From: Marchantia polymorpha subsp. ruderalis
Taxonomy: Eukaryota > Streptophyta > Marchantiopsida > Marchantiales > Marchantiaceae
Direction of reading: 5' to 3'
Assembly: GCA_037833965.1 (NCBI GenBank)
Contig: AP031352.1
Coordinates: 23,230,501 to 23,294,500 of the forward strand
Length of the DNA: 64,000 nt
Positions 1 through 14,193 of this stretch are shown here, piece after piece. Made by a program: the position numbers and the translations under genes. Positions within the stretch are counted from its first letter, which is position 1, and each line of letters opens with the position of its first letter. The notes under the pieces are model-generated. The model saw nothing but the letters and a program-made list of their open reading frames with translations, searched no databases and was not told the origin of the DNA.

Positions 1-38
1 CTTTTGAGGAGCGCTTAATAGCAAGAAAGCTCGATTTC

Positions 39-2825
39 TTGCTATGGGGATGGAATTACATCTGTGCGAATATGGTGCGCGAGTGGCTAGAGCCACAGGG
101 ACCACCCTCGCGCGGATTGCGTCCGCATGTTGACCGGTGGACAGTCCAAGATTGGGCGCAGGCGTTGGGAAGATGTGCTGGCATGCCAGGGCATCTCCTT
201 TTCGACAGTGAGAGCATCAAGGTGACCAAGCAAGAAGAGGCGCAATTTGTGGAGCTGTTCAAGACCGGGAGGTCTACCAAGAATGGGTACAGGACCCGTG
301 ATTACAAGGATCGATTTCGCCGGACTTTGTCCGCGGCGCTGATGCAATTACTGCAGCCGCACCGCGCCTGCTACATCACATTGTGGCAGGTCTCTTTTGT
401 GGAGTGCGTCATCGAGGGAACTCCAATTCACTGGGCGAGCATCCTGCACAGGGTGATGCGACAGCACGCGTTTGAGGAGAAGGGGGGAACTCTAAACCAT
501 CTTTCTCCTTTCCTCATCAATTTTTATCGACAGCGGAATTGTTTGACAGCGGCGGAGCTTGAACATTTTCCGCCATTGTCCATCGACCATCCCGGGAAGT
601 ATGTGCGGGAGAACGAGGTCGACACTAATGCAGAGGAGTCACCGACTTCTACCCCATCAAGACGGAGGGACGAAGGGAGACACACTCCTGCAGCGCGAGT
701 GCCGCGGAAGCGGCGATGGAGGGAAGAGTCTGAAGAGGAGCAGCATCAAGAACCCTCTGCTCCCATTCGACCGCGGCCGCTGTGCGAGCCATACAGCCGG
801 CCGAAGCAGAAGGCACGCAGACTGGTGTTGCCAGCTGACAGTGCAGACACGGCGACAATTGCGACGGAGCAAGGAAGTGCGTCGCCAGAGAGGCAGGAGG
901 AAGCGCGGACGACCGCAGGAGCGACGGGCCACGCTGCAACCTCGACGGGAGAGAGGCCGCCTACGGGCTAAGGGCCTCCGGAGTTACCACGTGCGATGCG
1001 GACAGATGTTCCGTTTGCGCACAGACGAGCCTCCGCGGACCGACGAGCCTCCGCGGACCGGCGAACACAAGTGGACGTGGATCTATGCTTACGCGTGGGA
1101 AGGAGCAGTCCGCCTGTGCACAGGCGCTCACCTGTGCACAGGTCGCCTGTGCACAGGACACCTCCACACGTGCCGCCTGTGCACAGGCAAGAATCACCCC
1201 CGTTCCAACGAAGGAAGGGAAAGGAGCCGGCGGAAGAACCGCCTACGAGACACCGGCCCTCGGGGCCAGACCCTCCGGCGCACCACGCGCCGCAATTTGC
1301 GCCTTCGGCGCCAGGGCCTTCGAGCCGAGGAGATACGAGCAGAGAGCGTGCGGAGGCCGCACCATCGGCGGGAAGTCCGCCGATAGATGCGCCTTCGGCG
1401 GTAGGGCCTATAGGCCAAGGAACATCGGGCGTGCGGCCCCCGGCCATGTCGCCTTCGGCGATAGATGTCCGCGGCGCTACGCCTGCGGCGGACGAGGCGC
1501 CGGCAAATGCGCCTGCGCACGGGCCGGGCACAGCCCCCACGGACCGATCAAGGGAGCAGCAGACGGAGGAGCGGAGTGACTGTCTGCGGGATGAAATCTC
1601 GATGCGCGATGCGCAATCCAACCCCGCGCAGCCACCCTCCGCTCAATCGCCTTCTGCGGCGGACGACGGCGGCAGAGAGGATGCGGTAGACAATCAACAA
1701 GCGAGAGACGGGGATGCCGCACGGGTACATTTGCCTTCCGCCTTAGACATTTTGGCGACGAGCAGCGAGGCTGCAGCCGTGCCTTCGCAGGCAGCACACG
1801 TCGACGACGTGCAGCCCCACTCGGGGCAGTCGCCGACGCAATCAATGGCGACTGAAATTCTCCACTCGGATGATGACGACGGAGGCTCCACGGAAGAAAT
1901 GTCAGTAGCAGAAGACACCGAGGAGGAGGAGGAGGAAATTGTTGGAGCGCCGGCGGCGGCGCTCTCTGAGCAGGTGATTCCGTTGCTGCGGTACTTGGAT
2001 CGCAAGGTCGATAAATACGCCGACCCACTCCAGCCGGGATCTTACATCGAGTTAGTGCGCAGGCGGACTCGCACTAAAGTCCACACCAGCAAGCTATTAG
2101 CTAGAGTGGACCAGGAGTTGAAGGACTTGAAGGAGAAGCATGCGTGCTTGTGGGGTCAGTACAAGCTTAAGCAGAAATTCTACAAGCACTCCGAGAAGAT
2201 GAAGGATGAGAAACTGGGCGAGCTCACCAAGGAGCAGGTGAAGGTCAAGGAAGCACTCAACTCTGAGCAGGCCCAGAATCGGATTTTGTCAGAGGAGCTC
2301 GTGCGACAGACGCGGTTGTTGGAACAATGTCAGCTCGCACGGCAGGCGGATGAAGAGTTAATCCGCAGGTTACAGTCAGAGTGTGGCGAATTGAGAGCGC
2401 AACGTGCTGAAGCCGAATCGCAATTAGTGATGATTGAAGAGGATCGCAGGAAGGAGGCGGATCGCACGAAGGTGGAGACGGCGAGGCGAGTCGCCCACTG
2501 TCTCAAGGGCTACGCCCACTGGGAAGTGAAGGCGCAGGAGAAACTCACACTGCGTGAGTTTGAATTGCGCGCAGCCGGGTTGTTGTCAGGCGACAGTAGG
2601 AGTCGGCGGAAGGTAGCAAAGAAGCTCGATGCCTTTCTGTCGAAGGCACAGGATACCATGTCCGCCCTCGAAGGGGAGGTGTCCGCGGCGTTGCAGCGGT
2701 TGGGACTGCGCAGTCGAGCGGAAGATTGGCAGGGTAGGGAGTTAGTGCGCGGCAGTCGGCCGCGCAGGAGACGTAGTACAGGTTCCGCGGAGTGTAGTGT
2801 AGCGTGGTTCCGTGCAGGCGTGTAG
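39..2825 (+). pseudogene. U3 ORF of LTR A copy 1 (fossil, broken)
   Basis: This is a copy of the LTR-encoded protein described at 23550-26687, starting within its conserved N-terminal domain because the window begins there. The N-terminal domain, the Pro/Arg-rich middle and the C-terminal coiled coil with its basic tail are all recognisable. It is broken about once. It belongs to the LTR and is not a host gene. Confidence 0.85.
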
Positions 2826-2861
2826 CGTAGTGCAGTGTAGTGCTAGGTAGGACTTAGAAGG

Positions 2862-2890
2862 TATAAAATAGTTCTAGGCGTTTTGCCTGG
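2862..2890 (+). promoter_or_regulatory. LTR core promoter: TATA box and start-site hairpin
   Basis: TATAAAA lies at 2862-2868, 36 bases after the U3 ORF stop. It is followed at 2874-2890 by a six-pair inverted repeat around GTTTT (CTAGGC/GCCTGG, with one G-U pair if RNA). The same pair of signals occurs in every LTR here. The transcription start is inferred to lie about 30 bases after the TATA box. Confidence 0.65.
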
Positions 2891-3845
2891 GGTTCTTTCC
2901 CATCAGAAGTGCAGATCAGGAACCCATTTCCTTTGCGTGTTTGTGTCCTTGAGTTCTGTCACCACGCACGAGGAGTTACAACTTAGCGTTCCGCATTTTG
3001 TAGCTGAAGGCCTTCGGCCGAATGTTCAGAGCTAGTACATTGGTTAGAGACTTGAGTAGTTCGGATCTGCACCTGCGGGTGACTGCCGATGCTCAGAGCC
3101 AATGACTAGTTAGATACTTGAACAGTTTCGCCCCTACACCTTCGAGTGTTTCTTTCTGATTGTACTCCTTGGGATTTTTCCCCTGAATGCCAAAGTGAAG
3201 TTTTGCTACTTCGTGTAAGCCTTGGTTGTAAATTCAGGTTACGCTGCAGCAGGTGCCTTGAGGGTAACCCCTGTAGTATTTCTGGGAATGACAAGTGCCT
3301 GAGAATTCAAACTCTTCAATAGACTGTTGTTGTGTTACTGGAATGTTTCACAGTGAGTCCTTCAGTGCGGACCTGTGTTCTCTGCGCGTTTTGTGAGTTG
3401 AGAGTGTTGTTCACCGCGTAGGAGTGACTTCGATCCGAAGTAGGCAGTCCAAACCGGGTTTCCTACACTAGCAGCAAGCTAGTGGAAGTGTTGTAAAAGC
3501 CGGAGTTGGAAGTCACTGCCCGCAGCTTTGCCGAGTGTGCTCGCGAGAGACTTTCCCCCTGAAATCTTGAAGTAGAGGTCCTAACGGATCTCTGGGTTGT
3601 ATTTCTGTAGTTTCAGGTGTGTGTGTGTGTGTTACGCTGCACTGTGCGACCTCCGAGTGCGCTCCGAGTGGACACTTGCAGTATTTCTGGGAGTGACAGT
3701 TGCCTGAGAATTCAAACTCCTCAATAGTCTGTTAAAACGTGACACTTTATACCCTGTGTGTTCCTCTGTCCCTGTGGGTTCGACCTTTCTACCACTATAT
3801 TGCAGTTTTAGCCTTTAGTGGGTTATTACATGGCAGGTAGAATTT

Positions 3846-5942
3846 GTGGAGCTAGTGTTGTCAGGAGCTCCAGTGCATTGGGCACGGCTCCTGTGGAAGG
3901 TGACGCGCCAACATGCGCAAGAAGAGAAAGGAGGAACCCTCAATCATCTTTCGCCTTACTTGATTGTGTTTTATCGGGCGATGGGTTGTTTGACAAATTC
4001 AGAGCGGACACGGTTTCCGCTGCTGACCCGGATCTATCCAGGTAGATACTCACGGGAGGCCGAAGTAGACACGGATCCGGACGAGGAACCTGCCAGTCCG
4101 CCTCCGGCTCCGGCCCAAGCAAGAGCAGCAGAAGAACGTCGAAGTGAGCGCATTCCGCGAAAGCGGAAGTGGGATGAGAGACCTGAGGACAGGCAGCCGG
4201 AAGTGCCAGCTGCGCCGACTCGTGGTCGGCCCACCCACGAGCCTCACAGTCGACCAAAACAGAGGGCACACAAAATGCCAACTAGTACTGAGGAGACCGG
4301 GCGTACTCCGGTCCGGCGGAATCCCACGCAGGAGGAGATAATCGCGCAGATTCTAGGGAAGTCGACAAATACCTCTGCGCAGAAGGCACCAATGCCTTCG
4401 GAAGGAGATGGACGGACTGACAGTCGGCCGACTACGAGTCGGGCGACTGAAGGTCGACAAGCGGAAGGAAGGCCAATTGAGCGGCGCGTTGAACCGGACA
4501 GCAGGCCGGAAGCAGAAGAGAGTTTGGCTGACGAGCCAACAACCCTCAGAAGGTCGTCTTCGGCGGAAGGCACTTCTGAGAAAACGCCACCAGCAAGCAG
4601 GCCAAGTGGAGTGAAGACGCGCAGGGTGTATCCGACTCCCAGTCGGACAACTGCTAGTCGGCCGACTGCGAGTCGGTCAACAGAGAGTCGGCCGGATTCG
4701 CCGACTGCGAGACGGACAGGACGGGCGACCAGTGTGCGGACGCCTTCGGCGGACGCACCTTCAGCGAAGACACCTTCCGCGCAGATTGCGCCGGAAGGGC
4801 AGGCAGAAGAAGCGGGCGGTGCAAAGGTGACAAGAGTCACTGCGGCGTCGACCCCTTCGGAAACCGAAGATCGAGCCGGAACAGGGGCTCAAGCAGTGGG
4901 ATCCCCCACTGCCCTGGATATTTTAGCAGGCAGTGGAGCAGCAGTCGCAGCGGAAGCTGCTGCGCGCCACAGTTCCAGGAAGTCGCCAAGGGATTCAGTG
5001 GCGACTGAAATCCTCGAAACTGAGGATGAGACGAGCTCGGAAGAGCAGGAAGCGGATTCTGTGCAGAAAACGCCAACAGGGGTGTTGTGCGAGCAGATAG
5101 TCCCTCTCCTGCGATATCTGGATCGCAAGACATCCAAGTACTCGGGTACTGGAAAACCGCAGTCTTATGTGGAGACTATCAAGCGAAGGACGAGGAGCAA
5201 GGTGGCCACTTGGGCCTCTAGGTGCCAAGTATATGTGGAAAGGAACACCGCCCTCCGACAACACCTGGCGGTCACAAAGAAGCTATACCAAGCCTTGCAG
5301 CAGCAGAGGGAGGATGCGGCGACGAAAAGCCAGGCGGAGGCCGAGCTAATGCGGGAAAAGATCGAGTCAGAATTGCAGGAAGAGCGGAGACAAAACCGCA
5401 TCCTAGCAGCAGAGCTTGCGCGCCAGACGCGCGCCTTGGAAGAAAGTCAAAGAGCCCGCAAGGAGGATGAGGAGTTGTTGCGCAATTTGCAATCCGAGTG
5501 CTCGGATTTGCGGGCGCAGCGTGCGGAAGCGGAAATGCAGCTAGCAGAGGTGGAAGGCAGCTGCCGGGCGCGAGAAGAGTTGGCGACGCGGGTGACTCAC
5601 TGTCTAGAAGGATACGCCCATTGGGAGGTGGGAGCTCAAGAGAGGATCACACTCAGGGAGTTCGAGCTTCGGGCGGCGGCTTTGACGGAGGGTGACAGTC
5701 GGAGTCGGCGGCGAGTAGGGAGGAAATTAGAAACCTTCTTGTCGGGTGCGCGCGACACTATGGCGCACTTAGAGTCGGAAGTCACTGCAGCCCTCCGACG
5801 CCTGGGGTTGCGCAGCCGGTCGGAAGACTGGCAAGGTAGAGACAGCGAGCGGAGCAGTCCGGCGCGCAGGAGGCGCAGCACCGGATCCGCCGAGTGCAGT
5901 AGTATAGTTTGGTTTCGCGCAGATGTTGCGAGTAGTAGATAG
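3846..5942 (+). pseudogene. U3 ORF of LTR B copy 1, 3' portion (fossil)
   Basis: This is a family B version of the LTR-encoded protein. It begins in the conserved N-terminal domain because LTR A copy 1 has inserted there. The visible 698 codons run through a low-complexity middle rich in SRPT, PSA and ESRP-like units, then a coiled coil (roughly the last 250 residues) with the shared GYAHWEV and LREFELRAA motifs, and a basic SPARRRRSTGSAE tail. It is clearly homologous to family A at both ends and diverged in the middle. The 5' part is separated by the insertion. Confidence 0.85.
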
Positions 5943-5974
5943 CATAGCGTAGTGTTAGTTAGGACCTTTGAGGG

Positions 5975-6003
5975 TATAAAGTAGATCAAGGCGTTTTGCC
6001 TTG
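5975..6003 (+). promoter_or_regulatory. LTR B core promoter: TATA box and hairpin
   Basis: TATAAA is at 5975-5980. An inverted repeat CAAGGC-GTTTT-GCCTTG lies at 5987-6003, the same position as in family A. One stem pair is changed on both sides compared with family A (C-G to A-T). Confidence 0.65.
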
Positions 6004-6895
6004 GGACTCTTCCAGTTTCGGAAGTGCAGATCAGGAACTCACTTTCTTGGCGTGTTTGTGCATTTGGTCCTGGCACCACGTAGAGAAACTGCAGCATAGC
6101 GAAGTTACCGTATGTTGTAGTTGAAGGCCTTCGGCTGAATGTTCAGAGCTAGCACCCGGTTAGAGACTTGAGTAGTGCGGATCTGCACCTGCGGGTGATT
6201 TCTGATGCTCAGAGCCGGCTGCGAGTTAGAGACTTGAACAGTTCTCCCTTACTCCTTCGAGTGACATATCCTGATTGTACTCCTACGGGAAGTTTCCCCT
6301 GAATGCCAAAGTGAAGTTTTATTACTTCGTGTAAACCTTGGTTTGCAATTCAGGTTGTGTGTGTGTTACTGGATCGTGTCTCAGTTAAGTTCTCAGTCGG
6401 GTCTGCACTCCTTGCGTTTGGTGTGAGAGTCGAGGATGACGTCCACGGCGTATGAAGAGGCTTCGTTCCGAAGTGGGAAGTCCAGTCCGGGTACCCTACG
6501 CTAGTTCCTGGCGGAAGGGCAGTAAAAGCCGGAGTGGGAGTCACTACCTGCAAAACCTCTGAGTGAACTTTTGAGACACTTTCCTCCTGAAATCCGAAGC
6601 GGAGGTCCTGACCGACCTCCGAGTTGTGCTTTTGCCAGTTTCAGGTGTGTGTGTGTGTGTTGAGTGACCACGCTGTACCGTGCATCCTCCGAGCATCCTC
6701 CGAGTCGAGATCCTCCTCGGAGTCGAGCCTCCGAGTCGAGCACTGCAGTATTTCTGGGAGTGACAGTCGCCTAGAATTCAAACTCTACAAAAGTCTGTTA
6801 AACGTGACACTTTTACTCTGTGTGTTGTCTCTGTCCCTGTGGGTTCGATCTTTTTACCACCATAATGCAGTTTTAGCCTTTGGTGGGTTATTACA

Positions 6896-6980
6896 CCAAT
6901 GTAATATTATCAACAATATTTTTCAGACCCAACGAGGTCCTTCACATGCCAAAGCTTGCCATACATCCATCCATCACAGC
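6896..6980 (-). other. Host flank stranded between two LTRs
   Basis: This 85-bp segment matches the reverse complement of about 18040-18120, the 3' flank of the peroxidase pseudogene. It marks the outer end of the left arm of the inverted duplication, now cut off from the rest of that arm by the solo LTR at 6981-12388. The 5-bp target duplication ACAGC is at 6976-6980 and again at 12389-12393. Confidence 0.85.
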
Positions 6981-7924
6981 TGTAATAACCCACTAAAGGC
7001 TAAAACTGCAATATAGTGGTAGAAAGGTCGAACCCACAGGGACAGAGGAACACACAGGGTACAAAGTGTCACGTTTTAACAGACTATTGAGGAGTTTGAA
7101 TTCTCAGGCGACTGTCACTCCCAGAAATACTGCAAGTGTCCACTCGGAGCGCACTCGGAGGTCGCACAGTGCAGCGTAACACACACACACACACACACCT
7201 GAAACTACAGAAACACAACCCAGAGATCCGTTAGGACCTCTACTTCAAGATTTCAGGGGGAAAGTCTCTCAAGAGCACACTCGGCAAAGCTGCGGGCAGT
7301 GACTTCCAACTCCGGCTTTTACAACACTTCCACTAGCTTGCTGCTAGTGTAGGAAACCCGGTTTGGACTGCCTACTTCGGATCGAAGTCACTCATACGCG
7401 GTGAACAACACTCTCAACTCACAAAACGCGCAGAGAACACAGGTCCGCACTGAAGGACTCACTGAGAAACATTCCAGTAACACAACAACAGTCTATTGAA
7501 GAGTTTGAATTCTTAGGCACTTGTCATTCCCAGAAATACTACAGGGGTTACCCTCAAGGCACCTGCTGCAGCGTAACCTGAATTTACAACCAAGGCTTAC
7601 ACGAAGTAGCAAAACTTCACTTTGGCATTCAGGGGAAAAATCCCAAGGAGTACAATCAGAAAGAAACACTCGAAGGTGTAGGGGCGAAACTGTTCAAGTA
7701 TCTAACTAGTCACTGGCTCTGAGCATCGGCAGTCACCCGCAGGTGCAGATCCGAACTACTCAAGTCTCTAACCAATGTACTAGCTCTGAACATTCGGCCG
7801 AAGGCCTTCAGCTACAAAATGCGGAACGCTAAGTTGTAACTCCTCGTGCGTGGTGACAGAACTCAAGGACACAAACACGCAAAGGAAATGGGTTCCTGAT
7901 CGGCACTTCTGATGGGAAAGAACC

Positions 7925-7953
7925 CCAGGCAAAACGCCTGGAACTATTTTATA
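7925..7953 (-). promoter_or_regulatory. LTR A core promoter (copy 2)
   Basis: On the minus strand a TATAAAA box (7947-7953) is followed by the CCAGGC-GTTTT-GCCTGG inverted repeat (7925-7941). Spacing matches the other LTRs. Confidence 0.6.
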
Positions 7954-7989
7954 CCTTCTAAGTCCTACCTAGCACTACACTGCACTACG

Positions 7990-10900
7990 CTACACGCCTG
8001 CACGGAACCACGCTACACTACACTCCGCGGAACCTGTACTACGTCTCCTGCGCGGCCGACTGCCGCGCACTAACTCTCTACCCTGCCACTCTTCCGCTCG
8101 ACTGCGCAGTCCCAAACGCTGCAACGCCGCGGACACCTCCCCCTCGAGGGCGGACATGGTATCCTGTGCCTTCGACAGAAAGGCCTCGAGCTTCTTCGCT
8201 ACCTTCCGCCGACTCCTACTGTCGCCTGACAACAACCCGGCTGCGCGCAATTCAAACTCACGCAGTGTGAGTTTCTCCTGCGCCTTCACTTCCCAGTGGG
8301 CGTAGCCCTTGAGACAGTGGGCGACTCGCCTCGCCGTCTCCACCTTCGTGCGATCCGCCTCCTTCCTGCGATCCTCTTCAATCGTCACTAATTGCGATTC
8401 GGCTTCGGCACGTTGCGCTCTCAATTCGCCACACTCTGACTGTAACCTGCGGATTAATTCTTCATCCGCCTGCCGTGCGAGCTGACATTGTTCCAACAAC
8501 CGCGTCTGTCGCACGAGCTCCTCTGACAAAATCCGATTCTGGGCCTGCTCAGAATCGAGTGCTTCCTTGACCTTCACCCGCTCCTTGGTGAGCTCGCCCA
8601 GTTTCTCATCCTTCATCTTCTCGGAGTGCTTGTAGAACTTCTGATTAAGCTTGTACAGTCCCCACAAGCACTCATGCTTCTCCTTCAAGTCCCTCAACTC
8701 CTGGTCCACTCTAGCTAATAGCTTACTGGTGTGGACTTTAGTGCGAGTCCGCCTGCGCACTAACTCGATGTAAGATCCCGGCTGGAGTGGGTCGGCGTAT
8801 TTATCGACCTTGCGATCCAAGTACCGCAGCAACGGAATCACCTGCTCAGAGAGCGCCGCCGCCGGCGCTCCAACAATTTCCTCCTCCTCCTCCTCGGTGT
8901 CTTCTGCTCCTGACATTTCTTCCGTGGAGCCTCCGTCGTCATCATCCGAGTGGAGAATTTCAGTCGCCATTGAATGCGTCGGCGACTGCCCCGAGTGGGG
9001 CTGCACGTCCTCGACGTGTGCTGCCTGTGAAGGCACGGCTGCAGCCTCGCTGCTCGTCGCCAAAATGTCTAAGGCGGAAGGCGAATGTATCCGAGCGGCA
9101 TCCCCGTCGCTCGCTGGTTGATTGCCTACCGCATTCTCTCTGTCGCCGTCGTCCGTCGCCGAAGGCGATTGAGCGGAGGGTGGCTGCGCGGGGTTGGATT
9201 GCGCATCGCGTATCGAGATTTCCTCCCGCGGACAGTCACTCCGCTCCTCCGTCTGCTGCTCCCTCGATCGGTCCGTGGGGGCTGTGCCCGGCCTGTGCGC
9301 AGGCGCATTTGCCGGCGCCTTGTCCGTCGCGGGCGTAGCGCCGCGGACATCTATCGCCGAAGGCGACATGGCCGGGGGCCGCACGCCCGATGTTCCTTGG
9401 CCTATAGGCCCTACCGCCGAAGGCGCATCTATCGGCGTACTTCCCGCCGATGGTGCGGCCTCCGCACGCTCTCTACTCGTATCTCCTCTGCTCGAAGGCC
9501 CTGGCGCCGAAGGCGCAAATTGCGGCGCGTGGTGCGCCGGAGGGTCTGGCCCAGAGGGCCGGTGTCTCGTAGGCGGTTCTTCCGCCGGCTCCTTCCCCTT
9601 CCTACGTTGGAACGGGGGTGATTCTTGCCTGTGCACAGGCGGCACGTGCGGAGGTGTTCTGTGCACAGGTGACCTGTGCACAGGCGACCTGTGCACAGGC
9701 GAGCGCCTGTGCACAGGCGGACTGCTCCTTCCCACGCGTAAGCGTAGATCCACGTCCACTTGTGTTCGCCGATCCGCGGAGGCTCGTCCGTCCGCGGAGG
9801 TTTGCCTGTGCGCGAACGGAACCTCTGTCCGCATCGCACGTGGTAACTCCGGAGGCCCTTGGCCCGTAGGCGGCCTCTCTCCCGACGAGGTTGAAGCGTG
9901 GCCCGCTGCTCCTGCGGTCGTCCGCGCTTCCTCTCGCCTCTCTGGCGACGCACTTCCTATCTCCGTCGCAATCGTCGCCGTGTCTGCACTGTCAGCTGGC
10001 AACACCAGTCTGCGTGCCTTCTGCTTCGGCCGGCTGTATGGCTCGCACAGCGGCCGCGGTCGAATGGGAGCAGAGGGTTCTTGATGCTGCTCCTCTTCGG
10101 ACTCTTCCCTCCATCGCCGCTTCCGCGGCACTCGCGCTGCAGGGGTGTGTCTCCCTTCGTCTCTCCGTCTTGATGGGGTAGAAGTCGGGGACTCCTCTGC
10201 GTCAGTATCGACCTCGTTCTCCCGCACATACTTCCCGGGATGGTCGATGGACAATGGCGGAAAATGTTCAAGCTCCGCCGCTGTCAAACAATTCCGCTGT
10301 CGATAAAAATTGATGAGGAAAGGAGAAAGATGGTTTAGAGTTCCCCCCTTCTCCTCAAACGCGTGCTGTCGCATCACCCTGTGCAGGATGCTCGCCCAGT
10401 GAATTGGAGTTCCCTCGATGACGCACTCCACAAAAGAGACCTGCCACAATGTGATGTAGCAGGCACGGTGCGGCTGCAGTAATTGCATCAGCGCCGCGGA
10501 CAAAGTCCGTCGAAATCGATCTTTGTAATCACGGGTCCTGTACCCATTCTTGGTAGACCTCCCGGTCTTGAACAGCTCCACAAATTGCGCCTCTTCTTGC
10601 TTGGTCACCTTGATGCTCTCGCTGTCGAAAAGGAGATGCCCTGGCATGCCAGCACATCTTCCCAACGCCTGCGCCCAATCTTGGACTGTCCACCGGTCCA
10701 CATGCGGACGCAATCCGCGCGAGGGTGGTCCCTATGGCTCTAGCCACTCGCGCACCATATTCGCGCAGATGTAATTCCATCCCCATAGCAAGAAATCGAG
10801 CTTTCTTGCTATTAAGCGCTCCTCGAAAGCGCGCAGCCCGTTCTGCGGCAGGCGAAGTGGCACCATACGCAATCTGCTCGGTCTCGTCATTGCGTTCCTG

Positions 10901-11142
10901 GGGTTCGCTCGCCCGCTCATTCTACTTCCGCACTGCCCGCGTTTCTTTCTCTCTCGGCAAACTCTAATCGCTCTCAATTCCAAATCACGCGCACTCACTT
11001 CTCCCTCAATCAACAAGAAATCTCCTGTGTGACGACGTCGAGAATGTTCCGCAGCCAGCAGATGGATGCGCGCAGCGCGCACAAGAGATTGGAATCGCGA
11101 ATTCAAGAATGGGACGTTCTCCGCCGCCCGGTCGAAGGTCAT
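7990..11142 (-). pseudogene. U3 ORF of LTR A copy 2 (fossil, broken)
   Basis: This is a minus-strand copy of the LTR-encoded protein, with the N-terminal domain, a Pro/Arg-rich middle containing a longer array of PVHR-type units, the coiled coil and the basic tail. It is broken about once near the N-terminal domain; a 907-codon stretch remains open downstream. Long open frames on the opposite strand here are GC-driven shadows. Confidence 0.85.
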
Positions 11143-12471
11143 GGTCGGCTCTTGGTCGTGAAGAACGTCTCACTTGATGGCCGCGCCGGCTGTACGCTGG
11201 AACGGTCTTCGCTCTCACGCGCGGCTTCACGCTCCGCCGTCGTCGATTAAACTCTCACGCTCGAATTGGCGGATTTGAACTCCGCGAGCGTGTCACCCTC
11301 CGGACATGGGGGCGTAGCGCCGAAGGCGAGTTTTCCGCCTTGCGCGGTACACTTGTTCGTACCGCCCCTCGGCCAATCTCCTTCTGCCTTGACGCGTGTG
11401 TCCGCATGTCGGACAAAAATTCAACTCCTGCCTGTGCGCAGGCAGGGGCCTCGGCGGATCCTCCGCCGGTGCGGAACTTGAACATCCTCCTGTGCACAGG
11501 CGTTCGCCTGTGCGCAGGCGAATTCCGTCCGCGGCGCTGCGCTGGCGCGGAAGGCGTTGACCGTGGTCAGCCGTCTCCGTCCAGTCTGTCCGTTCCTTGT
11601 CCCTCCGTTGGCGCTTCCGCCGCCGCAACTCCGTCCGTCCAAGGGCGCATCCACCCGTGCCGTCCGCACGGTCCGTACCTGTTGGATTACTCTGGCGGCT
11701 CTTCCGACGTACGCGGCGCTGCGCTGGCGCGGAAGGCGCCGTACACTTTCTACCTCACAAGGCGCATTTCTAGGGCCCAAGGCGGATTTTCCGCCGACGC
11801 CGAAGTGCCTGTGCGCAGGCGAACGCCTGTGCGTAGGCGGACTTCGCGCCTTCCCTAACCCTACTTCGCCTGTGCACAAGCAAACGCCTTCGTCCGCACA
11901 TAGGACAAAACTTGATTCCGCCTTCCGCGTAGGCGGAATTCGCGCCTGTGGCGAACTCCTTCCGCCGTAGGCGACCGCCTCCGTTTCTTCCAGTAGCGAT
12001 ATGTCCCTAAGTCCTCGTCCGTTCCAAGCGTTCTTGGGCTCGTTAGAATCAGCGCGTCGAGCTCTTTCCAACGGGACCCTAACTTGGTCAAGGCGCCCGA
12101 GGGTTGACCTAATTACGGGGGTTTCCCTACAGCCGCGGACGCAACCTCCGAAGGCGGGTTTTGCGCCTTGCGCCGTAGAGATCCTAACTGCGGAGCTCGC
12201 AGGGAGGGTGGTGCCTGTCCTTACTGCGGCACCCCAAATCCCAGATTCTACAAGATCCCTCGAGAATCCCCGCGATCTTCCGGATTCACTCTGTTTTGAT
12301 GTACCGGAGGCTATTTACAATGCTGCCAGGGTACAGTTTTCCAAAATTGTTTTAATTTCCTCAAAATTGCCAAAAGTGGGGTACCACAACAGCCATAACC
12401 TATCGCACATTAAATTTTGGATTCGTCAAATGATGCAATGATAGAATTGGCCATTATGGGCTGTGTACAGT

Positions 12472-12477
12472 TTTATT
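12472..12477 (-). terminator. Polyadenylation signal of peroxidase gene
   Basis: AATAAA on the minus strand lies about 140 bases after the peroxidase stop codon. It is embedded in a 3' UTR that is conserved in the inverted twin (17954-17959). Confidence 0.55.
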
Positions 12478-12615
12478 GAAACTGAATCTTTCGAGTCCCA
12501 AATCGGACCCGGACAGAAAACTTGCACTCTAAACAGCTTGTTAAAGCTGCGAAGAATTATTAACATGCACGCCTTCCTAGCTTCAATCAGAAGGTGCAGC
12601 TTCTGATTCGCAACC

Positions 12616-14193
<1,578 letters not shown>

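Larger units (their letters stand above)
1..3830 (+). mobile_element. Family A LTR (copy 1), left part outside window
   Basis: This is the downstream 3.8 kb of a family A long terminal repeat. It matches the LTRs of the full element at 22395-38765 almost base for base and ends in the same GGGTTATTACA terminus at 3830. The sequence from 3831 continues a family B LTR in mid-ORF, so this copy inserted into B. Whether it is a solo LTR or the end of a full element cannot be told, because the left side lies outside the window. It holds a U3 reading frame, a TATA box and a GT-repeat microsatellite near 3617. Confidence 0.93.
3831..6895 (+). mobile_element. Family B LTR (copy 1), 3' part
   Basis: This is the downstream part of a family B LTR, interrupted at its left by LTR A copy 1. 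It matches 20905-22394 plus 38766-40357 and ends GGTGGGTTATTACA at 6895. The adjoining DNA (6896-6980) is homologous to the 3' flank of the peroxidase pseudogene near 18.1 kb. LTR B therefore inserted into the 3' flank of the peroxidase locus. Its target duplication is probably CCAAT, but only one side is visible. Confidence 0.9.
6981..12388 (-). mobile_element. Solo LTR of family A (copy 2), minus strand
   Basis: This is a complete 5.41-kb LTR A in reverse orientation, running TGTAATAACCC to GGGTACCACA on the plus strand. It is flanked by the direct repeat ACAGC (6976-6980 and 12389-12393), so it is a solo LTR left by LTR-LTR recombination. It contains the U3 ORF, TATA box, start-site hairpin and U5 segments in the same order as the full element. 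Its U3 leader holds a stretch of about 90 bp that the full element lacks and copy 4 shares, suggesting two sub-lineages. Confidence 0.95.
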